Source of the DNA: Phocoena phocoena
Lineage: Eukaryota; Chordata; Mammalia; Artiodactyla; Phocoenidae
Length of the DNA stretch: 64,000 nucleotides
Direction of reading: 5' to 3'
Assembly (NCBI RefSeq): GCF_963924675.1
Contig: NC_089220.1
Coordinates: 167,324,761-167,388,760 of the forward strand
In this document: positions 1-12,410 of the stretch, piece by piece
Position numbering within the stretch: the stretch's first letter is position 1
Layout: each line of letters starts with the position of its first letter
Position numbers and translations under genes: made by a program
The notes under the pieces: generated by a model
Databases searched by the model: none
What the model saw: only the letters and a program-made list of their open reading frames with translations
Told to the model about the DNA's origin: nothing

Positions 1-459
1 TGTCCTGAAGAGTTTCTTTCCTTCCACCTTCCGTCAAAGCTTCCCTATCCTGCACCTATGCTTTCTAGAACTTATTCTATCCTAAGTGGCTTTCAGTTAG
101 TTGTCATCACTCTAATCCTTTCAGATAAATTTCATTAGGGATTTTTTGAAGATATAAAAAGTGATTCTAATGGTAGATATTTTAGGCACTGTGACAACCA
201 GTAAGAAAAATGTGTTTAAATTATCTTTTTATTAGTGCCTTTAAAATTAAACTATTTATGACACATCCTAGTTATACTTGCCTTATGAGAACTTAGTGGC
301 ACATCTTATTCAGTGACTCTTATCAAAGGTTATTCCAAGAGCTCCTCCTTTTCTTTGTGACTTGTTATCATGCTTCTGAGTTTATCTTAATGCATTTAGT
401 TTGTTAAACTTAAGAAGGTAGCTGAATTTGTAGCTAATGATTCCTAAATGAAAACCACT

Positions 460-985
460 TTCATTCATTCATTCAATTAGCATAAATGGAACATAATGCC
501 CAGTGGAGGAGATATAGTGTACAAATGGTATTGCAATACAACTTAATATGTTCTGTAATAAAGGAAAAAGGCTCTGTGAGCACAGAGAAGGGTACTACTA
601 CCTATGGAATACAGAAGAGGCTACAGAAAGAAGTAAATATTTGCTCTCTGGAGTAACAGTTAGGGAGGTTGCTGGGAAAGGAATATTCTAAGATTAATGG
701 CACAAATACAGGCATGGAGTTGTGAAAGTCTGTGCTTGTTTAGGTCTGCAAAATCTATGTGGCTAGAATATGGGTAGATGTAGATGGCATTGGAAGAGAG
801 GACAAATAAAGGATGGTGGGGACACAGAAGAAGGGATTTTGTATGCCATTGTAAGCAATGTAATCTTTATTTAATGAAAAACAGGAAACCAAGAGTGGTT
901 TCTAGGCAGGGGTAAGATATTGCCAGATGTATATTTTGGATGGAAAACCTGTAGCAGAATATGGAGTATAACTTCTGTTCACCAA
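460..985 (-). mobile_element. L2 LINE fragment
   Basis: It starts at TTCATTCATTCAATTAG and later reads TATGCCATTGTAAGCAATGTAATCTTTATT, which follows the antisense L2 consensus I know. It is old and heavily diverged, with no coding capacity. Confidence 0.5.
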
Positions 986-1477
986 GATAAAGATGTTCTC
1001 AAGGTAGCAAGCAAGTAGTATTCCTCGAAACACCTTTATTTCCGTGGCCTTGAGCCTGTGGCATATGGCTCAAAAGACAGCTTTTCCAGGTGCTACCCAC
1101 TTTCCACGTGATCCAGGACACGGCCATGTAGATTTCCTCTAGTCTGAGGAAGGCAAAGGAGTAGAGGAAGTCGAGGAATTGTGAAGTTAGGGTGCGTGGA
1201 ACTGCAGAGGACAATGAGTGGCAGGAGTGGATGGCAGAAGGTTCTGTGCATGGGAAAGACCTTAGAGTTCAGTTCTTGTAGAGTCAAGGGTGGAGCAGGG
1301 GGCAGAATACGGCAAGAATTTCAAAGAGAGAAGGCCCGTGTCTACATGTAGAAGCATAATTACCCGAAGAACACTGACTTCAAACTACTTAGGTTGTGAG
1401 GCAGTTAGTAACTTGACTTTTACCAATAAGGAAATGCAAACTTTGGATACCAGACAGCTTTTCATTAAAAAGAAGAG

Positions 1478-2957
1478 GGAATAGAAAGCCCGGAGATAAA
1501 CCCACACACATATGGTCACCTTATTTTTGATAAAGGAGGCAAGAATATACAACGGAGCAAAGACAGCCTCTTCAGTAAGTGGTGCTGGGAAAACTGGACA
1601 GCTGCATGTAAAAGAATGAAGCTAGAACACTCCCTAACACCATACACAAAAATAAACTCAAAATGGATTAAAGACCTAAATGTAAGACCAGACACTATAA
1701 AACTCTTAGAGGAAAACAGGCACAACACTCTATGACATAAATCACAGCAAGATCCTTTTTGACCCACCTCCTAGAGAAATGGAAATAAAAACAAAAATAA
1801 ACAAATGGCACCTAATGAAACTTAAAAGCTTTTGCACAGCCAAGGAAACCATAAACAAGACCAAAAGACAACCCTCAGAATGGGAGAAAATATTTGCAAA
1901 TGAAGCAACTGACAAAGGATTAATCTCCAAAATTTACAAGCAGTTCATGCAGTTCGATAACAAAAAAAAAACAACCCAATCCAAAAATGGGCAGAAGACC
2001 TAAACAGACATTTCTCCAAAGAAGATATACAGATGGCCAGCAAACACATGAAAGCATGCTCAAGATCACTAATCATTAGAGAAATGCAAATCAAAACTAC
2101 AGTGAGGTATCACCTCACACCGGTCAGAATGGCCATCATCAAAAAATCTACAAACAATAAATTCCTGAGAGGATGTGGAGAAAAGGGAACCCTCTTGCAC
2201 TGTTGGTGGGAATGTAAATTGATACCACCACTATGGAGAACAGTATGGAGGTTCCTTAAAAAACTACAAATAGAACTACCATATGACCCAGCAATCCCAC
2301 TACTGGGCATATACCCTGAGAAAACCATAATTCAAAAAGAGTCATGTACCACAATGTTCATCGCAGCAGTATTTACAACAGCCAGGACATGAAAGCAACC
2401 TAAGTGTCCATTGACAGATGAATGGATAAAGAAGATGTGGCACATACATACAATGGAATATTACTCAGCCATTAAAGGAAACGAAATTGAGTTATTTGTA
2501 GTGAGGTGGATGGACCTAGAGACTGTCCTACAGAGTGAAGTAAGTCAGAAAGAGAAAAACAGATACTGTATGCTAACACATACATGTGGAATCTTAAAAA
2601 CAAAAATTGGTTGTGAAGAACCTAGGGGCAGGACAGGAATAAAGACGCAGACGTAGAGAGTGGACTTGAGGACACGGGGAGGGGGAAGGGTAAGCTGGGA
2701 CAAAGTGAGAGAGTGGCATGGACTTACATATACTACCAAATGTAAAATAGCTAGTGGGAAGCAGCCACATAGCACGGGGAGATCAGCTCGGTGCTTTGTG
2801 ACCACCTAGAGGGGTGGGATAGGGAGGGTGGGAGGGAGATGCGACAGGGAGGAGATATGGGGATATTGTATATGTATAGCTGATTCACTTTGTTATAAAG
2901 CAGAAACTAACACAACAGTGTAAAGCAATTATACTCCAATAAAGATGTTAAAAAAAA
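1478..2957 (+). mobile_element. L1 3' end, sense to GPR158, 5'-truncated
   Basis: The insert carries the C-terminal part of ORF2 broken into frames at 1779-2003, 2033-2392 and 2411-2656. The 3' UTR (near GCACGGGGAGATCAGCTCGG) and an AATAAAGATGTTAAAAAAAA tail follow. It matches the antisense L1 at 36051-39977 over its whole length. The 5' end is truncated within ORF2. Frameshifts and stops show it is dead. Its sense poly(A) signal near 2938-2943 lies in a GPR158 intron. A clear target duplication was not found. Confidence 0.93.
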
Positions 2958-3597
2958 GGGGGGGGGGACATTCTTTGAAAATGTTGACAATTTAGAGTAA
3001 TTCCACCTTTGACATGTTTAAACTATGTCATCTTGGCCAAGTCACTGGACTTTCTAAGTATCTCCATTCAGGAAAATAGACAATCAAGTATGCAATAAAC
3101 AGTGACAATTACATGTACAGATTCATTTTTTATTATCGATGATGGTTATATGTTAAAGAGAGCACTGCAGAACAGGAAAGTGAATAGGAGGAGAATTAAA
3201 AATATATTGAGAAATCCATTGGTTAATGCTTACTGACAAATTCTTGAAGAGCTTTTATGGTAACCTACAGTTAAACTTAGATTTTTATTTTCAGCCCTTT
3301 ATTTGGAACTGAGTAATATGAATGTCTCCTCTCCCAGAGGAGTGAGGCAGTGGGTGACTCAGACTGAATCGGGCTGGTAAAGCAGTTCCCTTATCATAGC
3401 AGTTTGATGTTTATGTTAATTTGCCATCGAGAGAGAATTTATAAAGATCAGGTGTAATCACCTAATGCTCATTTTAAACAGAAAGAAAAAGGATTTTGCA
3501 TCAATCCTGAAGGAATAAGTGTAGGAGAAATAATTATACCACTCTAGTTGAAATAGTGCTTTCACATACATTTTTCCCATCCTGGGAAGGAGAGAAG

Positions 3598-3730
3598 GGG
3601 TTATTAACTCAGCGTTCCAGATGAGGAAGGAGATGGTCAGAATGAGCTGCTCGAGGTCATGCAGTTAGTAAGTAGCAGAGCAGTCCCTTTATGTCTACAA
3701 ATGCTAAAATCTTTCCCCTATATTCCTCTG
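3598..3730 (-). mobile_element. MIR SINE fragment
   Basis: CCAGATGAGGAAGGAGATGG followed by GAGGTCATGCAGTTAGTAAG is the diverged antisense core of MIR. Confidence 0.5.
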
Positions 3731-5079
3731 CCTCTCAAGAAATCCATGCTTCTTTCTGCCCAGGGCATTGAGAATTAGTGCTGGCACTGGTGACTTCCCC
3801 ACAGAGGGAGATGTGACTGACCAATTCCAAGCGTGGCTTGTGACTGTAGCTTGAATAATTACTTTTTTAGACTTTAAGTGTGGTTTATAGAACCTATTGT
3901 TTTATATGTTCTGCACACTTTCTTCAACAAATTGGAAAGGATCTTCAGACTCTGAACAGAGAGAGAGTTTTTTCCAGTGAATGGTGGATGCAAGAGTCTC
4001 AAGGGAAAGGATGACCAACAAAGCTCAGGTAGACAGATGGGCCTTGGCCAAGGGCTAGGGGCCACCTTAGGACCAGGAAATAGCACGCCGAACAAGCATT
4101 TTGTGTATTTTCCTCTCGGCTTTAAAAAAGCTTTTGTTTTTAATCATCTTATTGTATATTGTGTCTTTTCACCATTTTTTTGCCTTTCTTCTCAAAATAC
4201 TGTACTTCAACTCTTTTTCTGTGCACTCTGTTGCATTTTGTTTCTTTATTGAGGTCTGGGGTTCTTAAGATCCTCTGGTTTCTCTGAGGTCATTTTTCTG
4301 TATCTTGCCAGCTCCATATAATGCCAATTCATAGATATCACATATGGTACCTCTCCATTTTGCTCTCAGATCCCCAGTACTTAGAAACAAACCTCCAGAC
4401 CCCATTAAGAGCCAGGCATTTATAGTGATTACAATGAATGAGTTAGGAATCTTTTCATGCATTTTTTAATTCCTTTATTACAAAAGTAATATATTCTCAT
4501 TATTTAAAAAAAAGTCAACTAGTACCAAAAGATACAAGTTAAAAAGTAAAAATCCCCCCTGCCTTCCCGACCTCCTCAGCCGCCAAACTGGCTGCCCAAA
4601 GGTAAATAGTCTTAATAGGCCACTGAGTGTGCAACCAGACGTTCCTTTTATATGTATATACAAACAGAATCATATTTTAATACTGTTTATGCAGCTTTTT
4701 TTCATTTACAGTTTCTCTTAAATATGTTTTTACAGCAACAGAATCAGATCCATTTATTATTTTAAAGTTCACTGTTGTGCTTTTTGTAGGGACGTAACAT
4801 GAATTACAGACTTAAACCATTCCCTCCGGGTGGAGAATGTTTTCGTTGTTTTTCTGTTGCACACAATGCTTTGGTGAATATTCCTGGACATACATCTTTG
4901 CATATTTTGTATGCATGTATATGTAGAGCATTTTTCTAGAAATAGAATTCTTACTGCATTTTATTAGGTATTGGACACTTTCCTCACCCTTCCCGGTCTC
5001 GGTCTGAGCTGTGGTTATCCCAGGTCCGTGTGTGGCTTGCTGCTGGGCTGTAAGTGGTTATCATCAGCAGCTCTTAACT

Positions 5080-5235
5080 CTTGCTAAGTTAAAACCACCT
5101 GCAGAGCATTTTAAAAAAGCAAATTATTCAGGCTGTGCCCTGGAACTACTGAATCAAAGTTTTCAGAAGGGAAACCTGGGCTTTCATATGTTTAAACACC
5201 ACCATAGGTGATTCTCATGTTGAAGACTGCTGATT
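5080..5235. mobile_element. MER5-type hAT-Charlie fragment
   Basis: AAAACCACCTGCAGAGCATTTTAAAAAAGC at the left and CACCATAGGTGATTCTCATGTTGAAGACTG at the right resemble MER5 ends. It is an old non-autonomous DNA transposon remnant. Confidence 0.5.
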
Positions 5236-5646
5236 TGGTTTCTGGTTTCCATTTTTTCCCATGATTATGGATGTACTTTCTCTCTGACTCAGTGGTTCAA
5301 ACTTTGGGATGTCACTCTTTCCTTTCACAATTTCTCTTCATGAATTATCCCTGTTTAGTTTTTTAGCATTCATTTCCCCATTTGTTAACTACATTCTTTT
5401 ATCTTTAGTTATAACTTTCATTTCTTTTTATTAGATTATTTTTACCCTATAAACAACATTATTCAATTTAAGCCTTCCTTGTTTATTACCATGAATAAGC
5501 TGGTCAAAGTCCTAGGGCACCAGGCATTCAACAACATTCAGCCTCCATCAAAGATCACTGTCCTTACCTGATTACTCTATCTTTCCTACGTAAAGGCAGA
5601 CAGTAACACATAGTGATAACTTGGGCTCCAGACTCAGGCTCAGTTT

Positions 5647-5862
5647 TTTGTTTTTTTGTTTTTTTTTTTTGCGGTACCCGGGCCTCTCACTGTTGTGGCC
5701 TCTCCCATTGCGGAGCACAGGCTCTGGACACTCAGGCTCAGCGGCCGTGGCTCACAGGCCCAGCCGCTCCACGGCATGTGGGATCTCCCGGACCGGGGCA
5801 CGAACCCGTGTCCCCTGCATCAGCAGGCGGGACTCTCAACCACTGCGCCACTAGGGAAGCCC
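5647..5862 (-). mobile_element. CHR-type tRNA-Glu SINE with target duplication
   Basis: It begins with a T-rich tail, runs through GCGGTACCCGGGCCTCTCAC and ends with the tRNA-like head CACTGCGCCACTAGGGAAGC. It is flanked by the 12-base duplication CAGGCTCAGTTT at 5635-5646 and 5863-5874. Confidence 0.93.
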
Positions 5863-5874
5863 CAGGCTCAGTTT

Positions 5875-6078
5875 AAACCCCAGCTCTGCCACTTATTGGC
5901 TGTGTGACCTTGTACAAATTCCTTAACTTTTCTGTGCCTCAGGTTTCCCACAGATCAAGTGGGGATACTAATGCCTACCTGAAAGGATTGTTGTAAGGAA
6001 CAAGTAATTTGTTCGGTGTAAGACACTTTAAGGTAACTGGAGTATCGCAGGCACTCATTAGATGCTGTTATTATTATT
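5875..6078 (+). mobile_element. MIR SINE
   Basis: CAGCTCTGCCACTTATTGGC, TGTGTGACCTTG, GTGCCTCAGGTTTCC and the end GCACTCATTAGATGCTGTTATTATTATT follow the full MIR order. Confidence 0.85.
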
Positions 6079-6741
6079 GTCCAGCTCCCTCCTAAAAGAT
6101 AACGGACAGACCTCTGAGTGGCTTCCCTCTCGGGTGCAGGTTTCCTCTTCCTTTGACTTCTTCATCTGGTTATACATTGCCATCTGCTTTCCATCTTCCA
6201 GAATTTTGTTGATAGCTATCATCTGTTGTCATTTTTACTCATACTCTCTTTGGCCTTCAGAGTTTTACAGTCATTAACTAGAGTTTCCAGAAGTAACAGA
6301 CATAAACATGTTCAATCTGCTAGGTTGAACATGAAAGTCTTCATTCTTTGTTAATCACAATTTAAACATAGATATAAATACTTGAAAAGGTCCAAATTAT
6401 TTCTCCCAGTGCACTGTGACCATATCATGTTTTTCTTATTGTTTAAAAATATTACAACCAAAAAAGTCTTTTCTCAGTAGCATCTAGTCATGAGCCATGT
6501 GCAATATCTCAGAATTATGAACTTGATGATGAGTTAGACTCCACTGGAGAAGGCAGCCTTGGTAGATTTCTTTTCATCTTTTAAAAATGTCTTCTTTAAA
6601 ATTATTTTTCACATTATTCTTTCTCTAAATGCATGCCCTGGGTATTTAATGGCTTTTTGTTCTATACTCTTCTTATATCATTTGCTTTGAACACAGGTAG
6701 ATAATAGCATTTTTGATGATTTCAAAGTAGGGTCTCCTTTG

Positions 6742-7461
6742 GTGGTAGATAGCTTCTAAGGTGGCCCCAGCGATCCCTGCCTCCTGGTATTCACAGCCTG
6801 TTCAATCCCCTCCCTTTGACCACCGTGTTTCTAATTAATAAAACACATCAACATTGAGAGCATGTCACTTCCGCAATGAGGTTACAGAAGATTATGACTT
6901 CCATCTTGCTAGCAGACTCTCTTTCGGGCTTTGATGAAGAAAGTTGCTGTGTTGAGAGGTCCCCATGGCAAGGAACTGAGAGTGGCCTTCAACCAACAAC
7001 CCACAAAGACTCAGGGCCTCAGTTTCCTCATCCTTCAAGGAACCAAATCCTGTCAACAACCACATGAGCTTGGAAGTGTATCCTTTCCCAGCTGAGCCTT
7101 CAAATGAGACCCCAGCCCTGAGCAGTACTTTTGTTGCAATCTCGGGAGAGACCCTGAGACTGGCAAAGCCTAGATTGCTGACCCACAGATACCCTGAGAT
7201 AATAGATGCGATTTTGTTGTTGTTGTTGTTGTTGTTTTTTGCGGTACATGGGCCTCTCACTGCTGTGGCCCCTCCCATTGCAGAGCACAGGCTCCGGACG
7301 CCCAGGCTCAGCGGCCATGGCTCACGGGCCCAGCCACTCCGCAGCATGTGGGATCCTCCCGGACCGGGGCACGAACCCGTGTCCCCTGCATCGGCAGGCG
7401 GACTCTCAACCATTGCGCCACCAGGGAAGCCCCAGTAATAAGTTTTAGACCATGGTTGTGG
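6742..7461 (+). mobile_element. MLT1-type (ERVL-MaLR) LTR, interrupted by a SINE
   Basis: The order of GGTAGATAGCTTCTAAGGTGG, GAGGTTACAGAAGATTATGA, CAAGGAACTGAGAGTGGCCT, CCTGTCAACAACCACATGAG and ACCCACAGATACCCTGAGAT matches MLT1 LTRs. It is non-coding. The SINE at 7212-7433 splits it near the 3' end. It is old, predating placental radiation in family terms. Confidence 0.75.
7212..7433 (-). mobile_element. CHR-type tRNA-Glu SINE inside the MLT1 LTR
   Basis: It has a (GTT)n tail, GCGGTACATGGGCCTCTCAC, and the head ATTGCGCCACCAGGGAAGCC. It interrupts the LTR sequence between GATAATAGATGCG and AGTAATAAG. The tail has become a (TTG)n run. The duplication is unclear. Confidence 0.92.
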
Positions 7462-9238
7462 AAAGTCTTAATCACAACCATAGACCCCTTCATGTGTATA
7501 GTAATTTGTATTAAGTATTTTTCTATTTTTTATAGTTTGAATCCAACTTTAGATATTTAGTTAAACATTTACAGGACATGCATTTTCACCCTAAATAAAT
7601 TTCCTGTGGATGGAACCATATGTCTTGCCAAATATAGAAAAATAATTTAGAATACATTCAAGGACTTTGAATCTACTTATTTTTAAAGCAAATCACATAT
7701 AAAAGTGCTTTAATATACTTAGTCCTGCCTAAATCATTCATTTCCAGCCTCCTAGTTCAAAAGATAGCAAACCTGGGTAGATTAAGTACTAGGTTTTAAC
7801 ACTAGATATTTCCAAGTGTTACTTTTGTGGACTGTCCTCCATCAAGATGAGATATAAGCTTCATTCTCCCTTGTTCAATAAGGAGTGTTGGGAGCACAGT
7901 AAACTTGAGAGGGATGAGTGGGCCTGGAAACTATTTGACTAGCAGGACTTTTCCTTGTATGGAGCAGAAGGAAATTGTAGATGCGGTAGAGAAAGTCCTT
8001 AAAGCCCCAGGAGTCCCTCAAATCCTTATCAAAGGGCAGCTTCATCAACAAACGTCTCACCACCGGCATCTGTCCCCATGCTTCCATTACCCAGGAATCT
8101 TTTTTTATAAATAAAACTGTTCACACACACCAACAGAAACCCCAACGCATGTAACACCTTCTTCACCTATAAAAGTGGTTTAATTCACAGCCAGTTTCAC
8201 TGAACTGAAGCAAATAACACTTGACGAGTCAATTAGGAAAGTAGAACTGCTGTTTCCAACACTATTAGGAAACTTGCTCAGATCCTTAAAATATCAGGCC
8301 TAAAACAGGAGCTTCACATCTTTCAGTGTCAGAGCTTCGGGTAAAGTACCAGAACGTGCTGACTGCTGACGGATCCACCTTCTAAGCATTATTCTTCCAG
8401 AAGCACCAGGGCTTGTACCTTCTGAGCAAACATAGCAGAGGTCAATTTTCTACCTCTGGTGTTGTGTCTATATTTGCAGAGGAAAATTATTTTAAAATTT
8501 GTTTCTAGTTTGTACATATTTGAAAAGACTAATAGCCTATTCTCTTTTCTTCCTCATTCATTGTGTTCAGTATCCAAAAGGTATGAGCAATGAAGCTGAC
8601 TTCAAAACTAGCTTAAAAAGTCACATTTGATGAAATGGGTGGATAATCTGTGCACATTTGTTTGGAATGAGGGGAATGCTCAGAAGGGTATTTCCAAAAC
8701 AGCAATACTTTTAAAAATCACAGTGCCTAGAGCATCCCACCACTAAGATCAGCTGATTGAATTTTGTAAGCAACTGAAGAAACTTCCAGTGTTGTAGAGC
8801 CAAGTTGTTAAAATGCCCATAGGGGTACACCCACCTTAGACCTTCACACTGAAGGCTTCCTCTCAACGAGATTGGGGGAAACAAACCTCTAAGCAGAGTA
8901 TAGTGAGTTCCCAAGAGGCAATATTAAAGGTAAAAGAAAACCGGTGGTTTCGCTGTGACACGTTTTCTCTTGCTGGCCCCGAATGTCTCTTTTTCTCTCA
9001 CACCACCCTCCTACCCTAACAGTTTATACACTGTGCTTATTCGCCCAGCAGTTGTGCATGTTCTTTGGTCCTTAGATGGTTCACGTATATACTGCTTCTC
9101 ACACATTAAATAAAATATCTTTATATCTATCATTAGCCTCTAGTATTGGAAAGAAAACGGGAAAGGTTTTCCCTTGAAATATGTACTTTGAAAATACACC
9201 TTAGGCAATTCTTCCAGTAAAGGAATTTTTTTTTTATG

Positions 9239-9288
9239 GGTTTCCTATTTTGATAATGGCAATGGTTTCCTATTTTGATAATAGCAAA
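9239..9288 (+). repeat. 25-base tandem duplication
   Basis: The unit GGTTTCCTATTTTGATAATG plus GCAAT occurs at 9239-9263 and again at 9264-9288 with two or three differences near its end. Confidence 0.9.
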
Positions 9289-9834
9289 TCAGTGAACCCC
9301 ATTAAAATTAAGTCTCTGTCTTTAAAATGGGGATAATAAAGTATATCTTGGACCTTAAATATAAGTAACGTGTCTAGCACAGTGATCACTGGGTGGGCAT
9401 GAGCAGCTATTGTTGTCATTTGTACAGAAAAATGACAGCTATTAGTATTAGCAGCATCATTCATAAATCTTCTGCTCAGTGGCTTAGTTTTTCTTCATTT
9501 CTTCTCCTACCAAGGTCTGTTATGAAATTTGTTATTAACTTGGGATTTGGCAGGAGGTATTTATTTTACAATAATTTGTTATACATTTATATACATGATA
9601 TTTAACAAGAAAAGGTTAAATATAGGGATGTGAAAAACATTGAAACATCTTAGCCTTGTTTTTGTTTTTTTCTCATTACAGATTATATTAACTAATACAA
9701 AGCTAGATCTGAATGGGATGTCTTAACAGGAAACTTACATTCAATATATCCAAAAATGAACTTACTATCTTTTCTCCTTCTTCACTTCCTCTCTCCTCTC
9801 TCCCTCCCTTCTTTTTTAATCTCATTCCTTCTAC

Positions 9835-10150
9835 ATTGGGTTACCTCCTATTACAACATACAGCACTAGAGAATAGGCATGCAATCATGAATAAGGCAGT
9901 TACAATCCCTGCCCTCGTGTCTTACATGCTAGTAAGACACATTCAACAAAAGAATTACAGAAATAATTATATCAAAATAGATTTGATGAGTGTGATGAAA
10001 GAAAGCTCAGAATTCAATACAAGTAAATACCGTGCAAGCGAGATGGAAACCTGACTTGGTCTGGGGGTGCTGGGGAGCATCATGGATGCCAACCCTGACC
10101 TGAGACGTGAAGGACAAGGTGTGAATGGGGAGAGTTTTAAGCAGAGGTAA
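9835..10150 (-). mobile_element. L2 LINE 3' fragment
   Basis: AATCATGAATAAGGCAGTTACAATCCCTGCCCTCGTGTCTTACATGC follows the antisense L2 3' end, with GATGAGTGTGATGAAAG further on. Confidence 0.6.
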
Positions 10151-10404
10151 CATAATTTTTTCAACTTATGCATCTTTTTCTTTTATCTGTTTCTTTTCAA
10201 ACACAATCATCCTCCCAGTCATCCAGGCTTAAGATCTTTACATTATCTTTGACACTTTATTCTCTTTTGCCTCAACAAATAATCAGTTGCTCAATTTTCT
10301 TGATTTAGCACCATCTTTTCCTCTATTCCCATGCGTGACCAAATTCCTATTCTCACTGTATTTCTTACATTTTTCTTTACCTTTTTCCTATAGCTTTATT
10401 TTTT

Positions 10405-10930
10405 CTTTCATTCAACAAATATTTCTGAACATTTCCTGTGTGCCAGGACTCTGCTGGTGCCAATGTTACAGAAGTGAACGTGATAAACATGGCTGTCACA
10501 GCGCCTACAATCCGACATGGTGCCATGGGTCCAATGCTGCCATAAAGCAGGGACAGTGTCCTAAACCACAGGCAAAACTTTGTCCTCCTAGAGGAAGGGA
10601 TATTCAGGCTGAGGCCTGCAGGTGAACAGGAGTAAGCCAGGTACAGGTGAGACTGTGGGGCTGTGTAAGGAACGTCCAGTGAGAAGGGACAGCATATGCA
10701 AGGATTCGAGGGCTTGGGTGGAGGAAAAGCAATGATGTAATAAAGGCAAGCTGCTGACAACCAGCTCGAATAATTTTGACTTTTTCATGGGAGCCAGTGA
10801 AAGGTTCTAGGCAGGAGAGTGAGGTGTCAGAAACATCACCCTAGCTGCTGTCTGGGAGCTGGAGGAAAGAGGAATGGTGGAATAAGATATAAGGAGAGGG
10901 AAAAGGCTGGTGGGAAAGATGATGGATTGG
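10405..10930 (-). mobile_element. L2 LINE fragment
   Basis: It begins TTCATTCAACAAATATTTCTGAACATTTCCTGTGTGCCAGGACTCTGCTGG, the antisense L2 3' end, and continues through CATCACCCTAGCTGCTG of the L2 body. Confidence 0.7.
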
Positions 10931-10949
10931 GATTGTTTTTCTTTTTTCC

Positions 10950-11385
10950 AACTGGTCTTTTCACCTTCACTCTCTTCTCCTTCCATGGGCAACCAGTCTT
11001 CTTGCATGCTGCTACCAGAGTAACTTTCTGGAACACACTTCTGATCTCAACTCAGAGTTTAACGGCATGTCTTCTCTTGGAATAAAATCTGAATTCCTCA
11101 CCCTGTTATTCACAGTTTACAGTGAACTGGCCGAATCTCTGCTTTGAAGCTTGATATTCTACACTCCCCTGGATGTCTTCCCGCTGTGTCTGTCTGTCTG
11201 TGTACTCCACACTCTGAATCATCCCCACAACCATGGCTCTGTCTCAGGCCCCTGTCCTCTTTGCTCTTTGCTTCCATACTTAAACCCACTCCTCCTTCAT
11301 GCACTCTCAGATGTCCAGCCTCCCGGGATAGCTTTGCTTGTTTCCACTGAGAGAAATTTCCCTTTTCTCTGAATCCTCAGTATGA
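10950..11385 (+). mobile_element. L2 LINE fragment, opposite orientation to its neighbour
   Basis: GCTGCTACCAGAGTAACTTTCTGGAACACA, AAAATCTGAATTCCTCACCC and TTTACAGTGAACTGGCCGAATCTC follow the sense L2 3' region. It forms an inverted pair with the L2 copy at 10405-10930. Confidence 0.6.
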
Positions 11386-11452
11386 TGCAGTCCATGGTAT
11401 TATGGCATTTGTCATCTCCCCACGTGGTGGGACTATTTGGAGAGGCAAGCCA

Positions 11453-11690
11453 GTGCAGCTCTTATGAGCATGAACTCTGGAACCAAACCACCTGGATTCA
11501 GATCCCGGCTCTGACGCTTCCTAGCTGTGTGGCCCTGAGCATATCACTTAAATTCTCTGTGCCTCATTTCTCTTCTATAAAATAAAAGTCCCTACTTCGT
11601 AAGGTGTTGTGAGGATTAAATGTGCAAATAATGCAAAAATGTATAATTTAGTATCTAGCAATAATGCTGGATAAATATGTGGTAAGATCA
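11453..11690 (+). mobile_element. MIR SINE
   Basis: GAACTCTGGAACCAAACCACCTGG, TGGATTCAGATCCCGGCTCTG, AGCTGTGTGGCCCTGAGC and GTGAGGATTAAATG follow MIR from end to end. Confidence 0.88.
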
Positions 11691-11757
11691 TGCCAGTATT
11701 TTTATCATTTACATGTAACATCCACTCTTCTAAATGATAACTTGAGGACCTAATCTG

Positions 11758-11805
11758 CTTTTATGGCTTCTAAATCCCTTACTTTTATGGCTTCTAAATC
11801 CCTTA
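11758..11805 (+). repeat. 24-base exact tandem duplication
   Basis: The unit CTTTTATGGCTTCTAAATCC plus CTTA is present twice without a mismatch, at 11758-11781 and 11782-11805. The perfect match suggests recent origin. Confidence 0.97.
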
Positions 11806-12184
11806 CTGCCTCACGCAGAGTAAATAACTAGTGAACGTGTAAGTTAGAGTCACAAAGACCAGTGAACCCTAATGGGACTTTTCAAATAGTCTATTTTGAA
11901 GTTAATATTGTATTTATTAAATTAACTAAAATAGATCATTGAGCAAATATTTTACATATAAATGTAAAGCACACAGGATTTTACATTTAATTCAGGGAGA
12001 GACCCCTACAGATAACTATAATATAAGGTAGAAAAAATATACAGTCCAAAAGTGATTATAGGAATTCAAAAGGAGTGGCTAGAAGCATTAGTAAAGAATT
12101 CATTGAATTCATGAGATGCAATTATACTGCATTGCAGGGGTAACTTTTAGAATAAAGCATTTATAAATCAGCTCTCATAATATT

Positions 12185-12410
12185 AGCCAATACTTACTGA
12201 ATACTCACTGTAGCAGACACTATGTGTATCGCAGTGAAACTTCAAAACAGTCCCATCTGCAAGTATTATTGCTGTGTTCATTTTACAAATGGGAAGACTG
12301 AGGCATAGCAAAGCAGTGTCTGTCAAAGTCATACAACTAATAAAGAAGAGAGCCAGGACTGGACCCAGGGAGACTGGATGCAGAGCCTGTATTCTCCACC
12401 ACCACACTGC
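12185..12410 (-). mobile_element. MIR SINE
   Basis: CATTTTACAAATGGGAAGACTGAGGCATAG, AAAGTCATACAACTAATAAAG and GGACTGGACCCAGG are the antisense MIR core and head. Confidence 0.75.

Noticed and set aside
10377..10760. 127-residue minus-strand frame
   Set aside because: It lies across an L2 repeat and carries no LINE protein motif.
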